The position numbers were made by a program, and so were the translations under genes. A DNA stretch of 64,000 bases from Desmodesmus armatus. Taxonomy: Eukaryota > Chlorophyta > Chlorophyceae > Sphaeropleales > Scenedesmaceae. A model generated the notes under the pieces. The model was not told where the DNA came from and searched no databases. It saw only the letters and a list, made by a program, of their open reading frames with translations. Location: the NCBI GenBank assembly GCA_007449985.2, contig VIIQ02000045.1, forward strand, positions 115,589-179,588, in the 5' to 3' direction. Below, piece after piece: positions 1 through 10,507 of this stretch; position 1 is the first letter of the stretch, and every line of letters begins with the position of its first letter.

Positions 1-3000
1 GTCACCCGTCAGCCGACCCAAGATCCCGTGATGGGCACCACGGGGAGCGCAAGGCGATGAGGTCGCGGGGTTGTCAACGCTGCAGAAGAAAGCGGTCACA
101 CCCGGCCATACGGCCAGGCTGGCGCACATGGTCAAAACCATGCTCAGTGCGTAGAAGACAAACGTCCAAGGGCTGACGTTGGCGTCGGTGGCATCCCCGG
201 CCCCGATTGCTGAGTCATAGGCTGCCACCTCACGAAGCCCCGTGCCTGGCGGGCCTCCTGGCGGGCTGGTTGCGCCTTGGCTCAGGTAGTAATCACGTGC
301 AAGACCACCCACTTCCGTGCCATGGGGTGTATGGTAATAGTCCTGAAATAACAACAGTGCAACGGCAATCACTTATTCAACTCAGCACATCAATCACGTA
401 CCTCTTTCTCATCCTCACCGCTACAGTTGTGTGCGTGCAAGCCATCAAAAGGCGATAGGCTACCCATTCCCATGAGGTCACGGTGTAAAAGTCCCGATCG
501 CAACAGTCAAATACCCACTTTGCACGCACAGGCCGACAGCAGTATACTGCACGTACCTGAGCAGCACTGCTGCTGCCTGGGAGTTGCGGCTGATGGTAGC
601 TTGGCAGCGCATCAGGGTCCTTGCCGGGAGGCAGCCCAGGCGGGGGACCTCCTGGCAGCAGCTGCTCAATAAGGTCTGGGTTCGCCTCGGCAGCTGCTGC
701 TGCAGCGCGGCCTGCACTCCACAGACGACAGCGAGTGCAACTGTCAGCTGCTGATTAGTATTTCGCCAACGCCATGCATGCACAAGTCAAGGCTCATCAG
801 CACCAGTCGACAAGACGCTCAGACTGCAACAAGCACCTGCCTGCAGCCAGCCGCATCAAGCTCTGTTAGGTTGTGGGTTGAGGTCATGTGGCCCGCTGCA
901 AAGCAAACACACGCTGACACAGCCCTTCAGCTGCTGTTGACACTGCCTGCATCGGCCACACAACTTACTTGCCAGGTAGGGTCCCAGTTTTATTTGTGAG
1001 TACTTGAGGCGCCCCAGCATGTAGAAAGCCAGCACGCAGGCACAGGTGATCCCAGCAGAGGCGGCAAAGTAGAGGAAGGCTGCAGGTGCCACATCCTTGG
1101 GAGTATGTGAGCTGGCGCTGTTGTCTGCTCGCAGCTGAGCCAGGAAGGACAGCGTGCTGGTGGCACACCCAGATAGCCCACAGCCCACAATGTAGCCCTG
1201 CGGTGGTGAAGCAGCACCACAGCCAGCACGATTGCAGGAATGAGTGATTGCAGGGTTAGTGTGTGTGGCTGCAGCCTGTGTGCGTCGGGTTGATGCAGCA
1301 GGTAGAGCTGTGGCTCCTGTCTGCTGCTGATTTGTGCCTGACCTCAGCAGACGCCACCACTTAGCAGAGCCCAACTGTCTAGCACTGCAAGCGGCACACG
1401 CGAAGCAAGCGTGCTATGTGTGCATGTTGCTCTGCTTGTTCAGCTGCATGACTCAGATGTGCTGGAACCTGCAGGACGCAAGGGCTGTATGCGACCATAA
1501 GTGCTGCATGGGGTGCGTTGTGGGCTTACCTGAATGTAAATTGGCGGGAACAGGCTGGCCAAGTTGAGCAGGCCACCTTGTAAGACAGCCATACAAATGC
1601 CCTGCACAGCCGAACATACAGAATGTCAGCTTTGGACCTGAACACACATGGAGCCGCCCACTGCTCAGCTGACACAGCTGCTGGGCTTGCCCAATACTGT
1701 CAAAGTCAGCCCTGCATATGTGCACGCCCGCTTTCTTTAATGAAGCTGCGCTGGAAGGGCCAAATACATCCATGAAGCAGCACTTGCGCCAGGAGAGAAT
1801 GTTGAATGTGGTGTTGCAAGGACCGGAGTGAGGCTCCGCTGTGCTGCAACCTGCTGCAACAGCTGCAAAGGTCTGTCACGGGGGGAGGGCAGCTACGTTT
1901 TGCTCACCACAACAGCAAGTGCTGGTAAAGAATAGTAGGCGACAGTGATGCCCGAGAGGTCCGCCTGCAAGGCCTGCAGGCATAACCAGCACAGGAAGCA
2001 GCACAGTTATCGTTGCGGGTACGGGTGACTTGAGAGCTGCTGCCACCCCTGCCAGTAAGGTCAACACACCTGGCTACAAGCAACAACCGTTGCTCAGCCA
2101 GCAATGGCAAAATCACCAACAGCTGGTGCTAAGGGTGGAGCCCCTCCAGCACATCACTGGCGCTGCAGGGTACTGCTGGTGGTGACCCATCGGAGGACCA
2201 AGGTGTGCTACCCCATTGTGGCCCGGCACCTTCATCCCTGCTTGTACCCCCCAGCAGCAGCAGCAGCAGCAGCAGCCCGCAGCTGCCACACCCAAGGCGC
2301 AGCCGGACGCTGCTGCATCCAACGGCCCCTTGCCTTCCCGCCCACGCGGCTCACCAGCGCTGCTGTAGATGCCAGGACAATGAACACGAGAACCAGGGGG
2401 TTCACCACCTGGGTCCGCAGGGACAAGTGCTTCTGGTAGCAGAACACCAGGCACATGGCCACCAGGTTTCTGCAAGACACACGTACACACAGTGCGAACA
2501 ATGTGTGGACACGTCAGCACGTTTGAGGTTGCGTGTGTACTCCTGCTCTCTTGCTGCAAAATCTGCTGAGACCTCCACTGCTTCGAAGCACTGCTGCCCT
2601 CAAGGAGGTGGTGGTGGGTTTGGCTTCAGCTGCAGAAACTGCAGCAGCAACGGCAGCTGCTGGTCCAACAAGGACATGGCATACTGTTTGTGACACACAG
2701 GACAAGCTGCATACTGCTTTGGAGGCATGCTGCAGGCTTGCAGGGCAGGCTGTGTTGAACAGCTGGGCAAGTTGCCATAGTTCATAAATTGAATCAAACA
2801 CGTGAGTTGATCCACCAGGAACATGTGAGTGTCATGGTGACCAGTTGGGGTGATGACAGTGTGAGTGCCCACTGCTGCTGCTGGCTGCACATAGTGGTGC
2901 ACTTACGCGGCATTGAAAACCAGCCCAAACAGACTGATGAAGTTGTTGGCAATGGTGGGGCTGCTCGGCTCCACATGAAGCCTGACGTCAAAAAACTCTG

Positions 3001-3240
3001 TTTCTGTGATGAACACATTCCATGGCAGCAGCGTCCCAATCCCCAGGATTACCAGAATGCCATACACCAGGCCATACCTGCAGTTGCAACACCAGCACCA
3101 GCAGTGGCCAATGTTTGTTTCAGCAAGCGGGGTAGATAAGGGAGGTAGGGGCCCGTGTAAGTCAGCCTGACCAACAAAGTAGGATGCTGCCTGTAGGTGC
3201 CTATCTGCCCTCACTTGTCTTTGATTGGTGGCTGCTTCAT
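1..3240 (-). CDS. Equilibrative nucleoside transporter (SLC29/ENT family), 3' part missing
   Basis: Membrane carrier for nucleosides or nucleobases. I join eight exons: 3240-3215, 3077-2907, 2469-2355, 1973-1908, 1601-1530, 1197-969, 711-557 and 342 to the window edge. They give 392 residues in one frame. The first exon is only 26 nt (start MKQPPIKDK). Exon 2 carries the family signature of TM1 (GIGTLLPWNVFIT). Exons 4-5 form TM4 and its motif (VLQGGLLNLASLFPP), and exon 6 holds GCGLSGCATSTL. Exon 7 and the start of exon 8 are a Pro/Gly-rich hydrophilic loop, as expected between TM6 and TM7. Exon 8 then gives TM7 (LAVWPGVTAFF). TM8 onward lies outside the window. The family is clear from these motifs; the substrate and the membrane it sits in cannot be told from sequence. 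Confidence 0.9.
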
Positions 3241-4005
3241 ATTGATGGTGTGCTATGCCAACATCCAGCTGCTGACTGTGCCCTTCCAGCAGTTGTGTTT
3301 GAGCACTGCGTCAAGACCACACTGGCCCACCCCTAGCAGCTGACTGCTGTGTCTGTGATGTGCACACCACAGATACGTGCTGCCAGGAGGTGATATCAAT
3401 CAAAAAGCACCACCCCCTTGGAAGGATCGAGGCAGCAGGAAGGGGTGAGGCACTACCGGCCAGGGAGATAGACTCTGTTTCTTGGTCGAAGGTGGTCGTG
3501 GTTGGTAGTGCGGTCTTGTTTGGCGTGGCGTGGTGGACATTCCTTTACTGACACAGCATGTGTTTATCACGTGTGTTACGTTCAACGTTGGCTCGGTTGT
3601 CGCTTGCCATAAAAGACAACAGAGTAACGTTGAACAGCATAGAAGTAATACTGACGACAGGACAACACGCGATCCGCACGAGGATGGATAGGATACAGCG
3701 ATCTGTCGATCAGATCGCCCACTTGATAAAAGTACTTCTTGATGGATCAAAGCGAAGCGATGTAACGAGCAAGGAATTTAAACACATGAGCTTGTTGAAA
3801 CTGCAAAGGCTCCATCCGTGTCCACGCTTGACTTGTTCCTTCAGAGAGTTTGTTTGCAAACTGCCATGAAAGCAAGTGTTGAGAAGATGTCCATGCTACG
3901 AATGCTGATGATGGTACCAATCAATTCCGTGCATTCCGCAGGACCGAATCCCCCTTGCCCCCTTCCTTTTCCCCTACTCTATCTAAGAGGCATTGTGTGT
4001 TCCAG
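3241..4005. promoter_or_regulatory. 5' flank of the ENT gene with CpG retained
   Basis: This stretch separates the ENT start codon from the probable 3' end of the next gene upstream. By hand count 3421-3720 holds 21 CpG dinucleotides, near or slightly above expectation, while 4561-4860 holds only 6. The TG/CA skew typical of transcribed parts of the window is absent here. I read it as an unmethylated promoter region (inference). An open frame of 103 codons on the + strand (3558-3869) lies inside it; see the findings. Confidence 0.5.
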
Positions 4006-7000
4006 TTACAATGTTTAATACGTAACGACCAAGCTATGAAAACAAATCCAAACAATCCAACATGCATTGTGAGACGGAGCTGCTGAACCACCGACATCAT
4101 CTGACAAGTCTCCAACCCACCAGCAAGGTGCAGTGCACTCAGGCACCCACATCGACACACCTGCACTGGTGGGCTGGTGCATCAACCGGACCAAGGCCTG
4201 CCCACCATACACCATGCAACCCAGCTGTTAATTACCCAAACTCGCGACTGTCCATTCTCTGCCGTCCCATCCGCCCACCGCCCAATTGGTGTGGGCTGTT
4301 GCACCCTGCACATGTTCACATACATACCCACTGCGCAGCATCGTGTATCACATCTCACCCTGACACCACCAAGCGCAAACAAATAGAGTCGTCCAGATCG
4401 TACAATCCAACCAGAGAGTTTGAACCAGCTGGGGTGTTCACCCAAGACCGCTGGGCAACCACAGCATGCTCCCCGATCGAGCCAACGGTTCTTTGTAGTC
4501 GGCTGACAGCGATGACAAGTACCAATTGCGTTGGGTCATGGGTAAAAGGGGGTGCTTGATGCTTGCCAAAGAGCAGGAACAAGCAGTGCCACACAACAAA
4601 AGCCAAAGACGACCTAACCAATCTTGGCAAGTACACTCTACCACACTTGTTGAGACAGAATCATGCATGACCATGTGGTCAGTACTGCTTGCTTTGATGG
4701 ACCAACAGATCCCTCCTCCACAAACGTGCAGCAGCCTCAGGTTACGCAGTGCACAAGGAACAGTGCAACCAAGTATCAGCCACAAGTCCCATGCTGACGG
4801 GGGTGGCATGCCGACAGCAGACAGCTGCATCGATCCTACACAACATGTGTCAACAAAGCCGCTACCCACAAGAGCAACATGACGCTGCCTGCAGTCTCTG
4901 CCAACAGGTGCCCCCAAGGGGCACACAACGCAAGCAAGGCGACTGCGGCGCTGACTTGCACGCCAACCCTAATAAAATGTCTGGACCAGGTGAAACAACA
5001 CAGCGAAACACCTGGTTGCTGACAGCCTGTGCAAAGGCATCAGAGGCAGTAACCTGACTCCTGGAAGAACCAGAGACAGTATCACGGGTGACACCTTTGA
5101 AACAGCAGACCCCACTGTGTCTTCAGTTTGAAAGTGTGCAGGACATGCCGTCACAGCAGCAGAGCAGCAGTAGACTGCACACAACCACAACGCTGCCATG
5201 AAGGCAGCCAGCCTGGTGAGCGATGCTGCGAGTACCCCCAAAACCCCGCAGTGCAGCGAAGGCACAGCTGGCCACATCAAGGCACTGCCAAGCCCACCGT
5301 GACCAACAGTCCTTAGTAACCTAGTCCAATCCCAACGAGGATAAGCAGTGCTGAAGCCACATCCAGGGGAAAGTGCAACACCTGCATACTTTGCAAGCCC
5401 TCAGCACTCACAGGCAGAAGCAAACAAGATGCCAGCGCTCACAGCCGTCACAGTGCATGCATTATAAGACCTTTGATGCATGGAAGGGAGCGCGGATGCA
5501 TAGCACGCACATCAGGCACCAAGGGCACAAGTGGAGACCCTAACAGCCGAGAGGCCGTGCTGCGTGCGCCCATTCACGAAAGCGGTGGTCATGCTATGCC
5601 AGTCGTCCAAGACAGCAATGAGGACTGTGAGAGTACAGATGGACAGCAGTAAAGCAGTGGCTCACCCAACACACACATGCGCGGCGCAACACATCAAGCC
5701 AGTACAGCACTCTCATGCAAAGTGCCACACAGTTATGACCACCTGATCCGCGGCACCCCAAACAATCAACCATTAGCAAGCAGGGTGACTGACATCGCCA
5801 CGCCTGCAGCTGCAATCACAAAACACCCCCAAGTTACTCATTGCAGTGCAGACAGCACTAGCAAGCAGCTACTGCGCCAAGTCAAACCTACTCAACAGTC
5901 ATTGTCCCGAGCTGTGAGCAAAGATTAGTCAGCCAACAATGATGGCAGCCACCCATAGGTAAAGCTGCAAGAACCACACAGCCCCAGCCCCAACCACCGA
6001 TGCATGCCACTCACCCCATGCATACAGTGCACATACACCCGCCACACCATCAGCATGCAGTTATCTTGGTCAACAGAAGAAGATGTGCGCTGAGCCACAC
6101 GTCCAGCCGACAGGAGCTGCAAACACAGCAGCCCACACATCTGCGATTGCAGCTTCCCCCTGCATGGCAACTGCTGAGCAGTACATACAGTCTCAACCTT
6201 TGACTACACATTGAACTCACATACAGGAGAACATAACAGAGACGCAGGTGAATGGAGCCCAGCAGGATTGCATGGTTGCAACACACACCCCACACTCACA
6301 CACACCACCATCACCATGTAAGGCACAGCATTGCGTTGAACACAGTACAGAAAGAGAGCTTGCACAACAACTGTTGGGTCCATGTTTGGCGGAATACAGT
6401 GAAAAGAACCAGCGCAGTGCTCTGCAGTGCGACCTGCAGGCATCCCTGCGCATACATCTGTGTGTGCATGGGCGGCCACGTGCACAGCCAGCAGGTGTTG
6501 CTGAGTCAGTCTTGTGACAACAGCGCTCCATGCACCCTTGCAACCACCAGAATCATGCTTTTTGCCCATCACCAACCCCTTTCATCCTACAGCCGAGCTG
6601 CCACACGGCCAACCACTGCCCAGCAGCATCTGTGCCACACTGGGCTGACTCCAGGCAAAACAGATGTTTGGCATCAGCCCAGAGAAACCCACACCAATAC
6701 ATTCACTCAACCCTGAACATTGTGCATGGAGCACAAGTTGATAAGGCAATTTATGCCTTGGCAGCCACACCGGCTGCCTGTCATCACCGCGTAATACATC
6801 GCAGCACTCGGGCGGCTCTCGGACGGGCCGGGCTGCGGTTCAAGTACCACCACCACACCATGGAGGGAACCCGCCCTGAGCCGCACACAGAAACCCATGT
6901 CAAGTTGCAACAGCAAGGCAACCCAAGCGGACACCACACACGGACCTGAGATATGCACTCATCGAGCTTCCAAGTATGTGTCCCCCAGGCACTACTGCTG

Positions 7001-7622
7001 GCGCTCAAAAAGCACCGCACATGCGCAGCCCGTTTCAGTGGGGCATCTGCCGACACAGTATCAGATTTGGTCTCACAGTGCAGCATCAGACAAATGGGAC
7101 TTGCCCCTTGCACAGCAATATTCCCCATAGTATAATTGACAAATATATTCGACAAACCGCAACGAGGGTTTGCTTGCACACATCCGCAACAGTCCCCCCA
7201 AGCTAGACGGCGACTGCCTACCAAACAGTCTACCTATTGTCAACAGGCGCTCACATGTGTGCCAGGAAACGACTGCCTGCCACAATTGGCCCATGAGCAG
7301 AAAGACAAGCATGACACAAACCAATTTAGGAGGGCTGCTGGCAGGAGACACGTGAAAGCAAAATAGTGCACAGATCAGCAGCGCAGACAGTGTCTGACTG
7401 TAGACAGGCGCAGAACCAACCACCACCAGCCCCCCCACACGAGCAGAAGAAGCCACACCATCTACTTGCCCCACCAAAAGTCATGCAACCAACATCCGTG
7501 CCCCAACAAGTGTCCTCAGCCACAGAGGCTACAACACACAGCAGTACTTCCATAATAATTGTGAACGATAAAACGACAATGCAGCAATGCACCAGACTGC
7601 CACATGCACCTTGGGTGCAATC
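4006..7622 (-). other. Probable long 3' UTR of the Gln-rich gene
   Basis: I find no exon of a known family here on either strand. The + strand is strongly CA-rich: 20 CA against 6 TG in 4561-4620 plus 4741-4800. In this window that is the pattern of the non-transcribed strand, so transcription should run leftwards. The CA-rich stretch ends near 4040, next to TTACA at 4006-4010, which is TGTAA on the minus strand, the green-algal poly(A) signal. Together these suggest one 3' UTR of about 3.6 kb running from the stop codon at 7623. A separate non-coding or very divergent gene cannot be excluded. Confidence 0.4.
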
Positions 7623-9473
7623 TCACACATGCAGGTTGGCAAACATAGTTGCTGTTGCAGCATCAGCGCCGCAAGCTGATGACACACCCATCACTTTGTC
7701 ACCGATGCCCCCAAAGCTATTGGCCCCCTGCTGGCTGCCCATTTCAGACGTGACACCGGAGAACAGGCTGAAGCCCCAGGAGCCCAGGCTGCCACTGTCC
7801 TGCCCACCGCCAACGCTGCCACCAAAGTTTGTGTTAAGCAGCCCCATCCCTGCTCCCTCAATGCGTGTGTTGGTGTTTGTGTCAGCACCCAGGGCTGCCG
7901 CGCCCGCTGCAGGCCACTCGTTGTTCTCAGGCTGACCCACAGGAGCCCTTGCTGCGGAGGCCTCCGCCACCTCTGCAGCAAAGGCAGCTGCAAGCATCTC
8001 TGCATCTGCGGGTTGGATCATGCTGAGGGCCTGCTGCAGGCCTATGCCAGTCTCAATGAACGTGCGGGCCAACATGCGCATCATACCTGACTTGGCCTCT
8101 ATGTCAGTCTCAGACCCACCGCTGCTGCTGGAGCTGCTGCTGTGGTTGCCAACGCTGTTGCTGCGTGGGGGAGTGCCGGGCTGGCTGGTCAGGGGTGAGG
8201 TTCCTGCAGCAACCCCCATAACTGAGCTGACGGGAGGGCCACTGATGATGGCTGGGCCAGCCCCTTCTGCACCTGCTGCAGCCAGCTTGCTGATCACGGC
8301 ACCAATGGTGCCCACGGGGGCGCTGCCCATGCCTGGTGTGCAAGGCGGGGCAACTGGGCTGCAAAGGTCATTGCCGGGCGCTGCCCCGCCGCCGACTGTT
8401 GCATTGGTGGGCAGCGCAGCCAGCGCAGCAGCGATTGTCATGGGCTGGCTGCCTGCAGGGGTGGGCCCAGGGGCGGGTGCAGCCACAGCCGCAGAGCTGG
8501 CAGGCATACGCGGCATCAGCGAGGCTGTGCTGGCACTGACAGAGTTGTTGCCTCCAAGCATCTGGCCATTGGGCAGGCCGGACGCCAGAGGGATTGGCCC
8601 GCGGGCTGCTGCAGCCTGGGGCAACTGGAGCATGGTGGCCTGCTGCTGCTGCTGCAGCACACGTGCATTGGGGCCGACAGAGGTCACAAAGGGAGCCCCT
8701 GCATTGACTGGCAGCACGCGCTGGTTTGCTGCTGCTGTGGCGCCCATTTCCATGCGCAGCATGGCCTGGTGCTGCTGCATTGCAACGGAAAAGCCCATGG
8801 TCACGCCCTGAGCCTGCAGCTGTGCGGGTGGGGCCTGAGGCTGCACCTGCAGCTGCTGGGAGGGCAGCAGCTGCACGCCGGCCCGTGGGGCCACCATTGC
8901 ACCTGACACAGGCACCAGCTGGCCGTTTGACAGGACCTGCTGGACCATCATGGGCTGCTGTGGCTGTTGCTGAACTGCCAGTGCATGGCCGCTGTTGCCC
9001 ATTGGCATGGGCCCAAGCTGGGGCCTCTGACCGTTGAGTGTGGAGGCGTCTTCAGGCAGCAAGTACACAGCGCCATTCTGCACGATGCCCCTGCGCAGTG
9101 TGCCGCCCACATTCACAAGGACGACCTGCTTGTTGCCATCCTGCACTGCGCTGAAGGAGGGGTTGGCCGTGCCTGCAGGCTGGGGTGCGAACGGTTGCTG
9201 GGCAGCCAGCATGGACTGCTGCTGCTGCTGCTGAGGCTGCAGCTGGGCTGCGCTGATCGGCATCTGCATGCGAACGTGCTGAGGTTTCTGCTGGTAAATC
9301 AGCTGCTGTGGCGCCTGGTGAGCTGACAGCCCTGCCTGCTGAGGACCACCCGCCCTCAACACGTGCTGGGGTTGGCCTCCTGCCTGCAGCCAGGCCTGGC
9401 CTTGCTGCAGCACCAAGCCTTGCTTAAGGGCATCAGGTACGAAACTATTGGTATGCTGTTGCACGGCGAACAT
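7623..9473 (-). CDS. Gln/Ala-rich low-complexity protein, function unknown
   Basis: One uninterrupted 616-codon exon starting at a true ATG (9471-9473). I do not recognise the family. The first 300 residues are Gln-rich with several short polyQ runs. Around residues 125-150 there is a more ordered patch (QVVLVNVGGTLRRGIVQNG then AVYLLPED). The middle is Ala/Pro/Gly-rich. Near residue 425 there is a Ser run followed by GGSETDIEAKSGMMRMLART, leading into a helix-like stretch (ETGIGLQQALSMIQPADAEM) that may be a small folded segment. The C-terminus is Gly/Asn/Ser-rich. Such composition is common in nuclear co-regulators, but nothing here proves that role. The antisense frame is also long and open, a by-product of GCA/CAG codons. 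Codon use and an upstream CpG-rich flank support a real gene. Confidence 0.7.
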   Translation of the reverse strand: MFAVQQHTNSFVPDALKQGLVLQQGQAWLQAGGQPQHVLRAGGPQQAGLSAHQAPQQLIYQQKPQHVRMQMPISAAQLQPQQQQQQSMLAAQQPFAPQPAGTANPSFSAVQDGNKQVVLVNVGGTLRRGIVQNGAVYLLPEDASTLNGQRPQLGPMPMGNSGHALAVQQQPQQPMMVQQVLSNGQLVPVSGAMVAPRAGVQLLPSQQLQVQPQAPPAQLQAQGVTMGFSVAMQQHQAMLRMEMGATAAANQRVLPVNAGAPFVTSVGPNARVLQQQQQATMLQLPQAAAARGPIPLASGLPNGQMLGGNNSVSASTASLMPRMPASSAAVAAPAPGPTPAGSQPMTIAAALAALPTNATVGGGAAPGNDLCSPVAPPCTPGMGSAPVGTIGAVISKLAAAGAEGAGPAIISGPPVSSVMGVAAGTSPLTSQPGTPPRSNSVGNHSSSSSSSGGSETDIEAKSGMMRMLARTFIETGIGLQQALSMIQPADAEMLAAAFAAEVAEASAARAPVGQPENNEWPAAGAAALGADTNTNTRIEGAGMGLLNTNFGGSVGGGQDSGSLGSWGFSLFSGVTSEMGSQQGANSFGGIGDKVMGVSSACGADAATATMFANLHV

Positions 9474-10130
9474 GGCGATGGCCGTGCTGCCGAAAAACGT
9501 CCTAGGGCTGGGATGCTGTTTGGATGCTGTCGCAGACCCTGTGCTGCTGTCCCTGCGTCAGTGGCCAAGTCTGCAGGCCTGAGATAGCCTGGACAAAGCG
9601 TCTGCAGGAGAGCAAGGGACACGGGCAAGGTTGAGGAAGTGCCACGAAGCAGGCACAGGCAGACACAGACGGGCACCCGGGGGCCCTAACGAGGACTTGT
9701 TTGCGACCGGGTGTTTGTTGAAAGGCCATGGCATGGTGCTTGTCCACAAACGCACGACCTTGCTTCTGCTCAGCCAAGCAGAGCAGAGCCGCACACAGCC
9801 ACACAAGCTTGGCCAAACAAAGCCTCAAACACCCAACATGCCCGAGGCGTGCCCCAACTCACCCACGGCGTGGAGCTGGATTAGGCCGAAGGTCGGGAAA
9901 GCACCAGGTGTCGCCAGGGCTCCGCTGTTGGCAGAGAAAAAGGTATTTTGATATAGTACGCAATGCACGAAGCCCGAAACGAGGGCTATCAAGCAACGGT
10001 GGGGAAAGTGCGTTGAGAGCTCAAGGACTAGACGGACGAGGGAGAGGACTAGATAAACGAAGAACAAAGCGGAACGTCACCGTAGATAGAGGACCCCTCC
10101 TTGTTGTTGCAGAAGTCCTCCAGGTTTTAG
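9474..10130 (-). promoter_or_regulatory. 5' UTR and promoter region of the Gln-rich gene
   Basis: There is no recognisable coding exon. A good minus-strand splice donor (GTGAGT near 9861) lies in a C/G-rich stretch, so a non-coding first exon with a 5' UTR intron is possible. 9880-10100 is rich in CpG and free of TG/CA skew, as at other gene starts in the window. Confidence 0.4.
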
Positions 10131-10507
10131 TGTTGTGCCCGAAAAGGTTGTTCAGTGCATTGCGACGCCGATGAATTTGAAAAAGACCTTACTCACATTT
10201 GCAGATTGTCACAAGCCAGGAGAGGCAGCACCATCACTCCCGCCCTGCCGACTGGAGGGGGGGCCTGTTCCTGAGGACAGTGGAGGTGGGAGGGTGGAAA
10301 TGGGAGGGAATGTGCCTGTGTGCTGGAAATCCTATGCTGACCCCGCAACCCGTCGAACCCTCCTGATAGTATACACCAAGCACGCTGCAGAAATGAACTG
10401 AACCCAACACTGGCCAGTTGACGTTGGTGAACTGTGTAACACATCAACATGATACCTGTGACATGTGTTACACGTGCCAACATGTACACAGGGTTGTTTT
10501 TCCCACA
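10131..10507 (-). other. 3' flank of ATP12
   Basis: Non-coding stretch between the ATP12 stop codon and the flank of the next gene. TTACA at 10468-10472 reads TGTAA on the minus strand, 36 nt after the stop codon. That is a possible but unusually close poly(A) signal. I see no other gene. Confidence 0.4.

Noticed and set aside
1908..2067. Longer version of ENT exon 4 reading KSPVPATITVLLPVLVMPAG
   Set aside because: It is hydrophobic and in phase, but it continues in the wrong frame for TM4. Splicing at 1973 gives the correct frame and family motif order.
8020..8811. 263-codon open frame on the + strand
   Set aside because: It is antisense to the Gln-rich gene. Frames opposite CAG/GCA-rich coding sequence stay open by composition, and the sense frame is longer (616 codons) with an ATG and the usual codon pattern.
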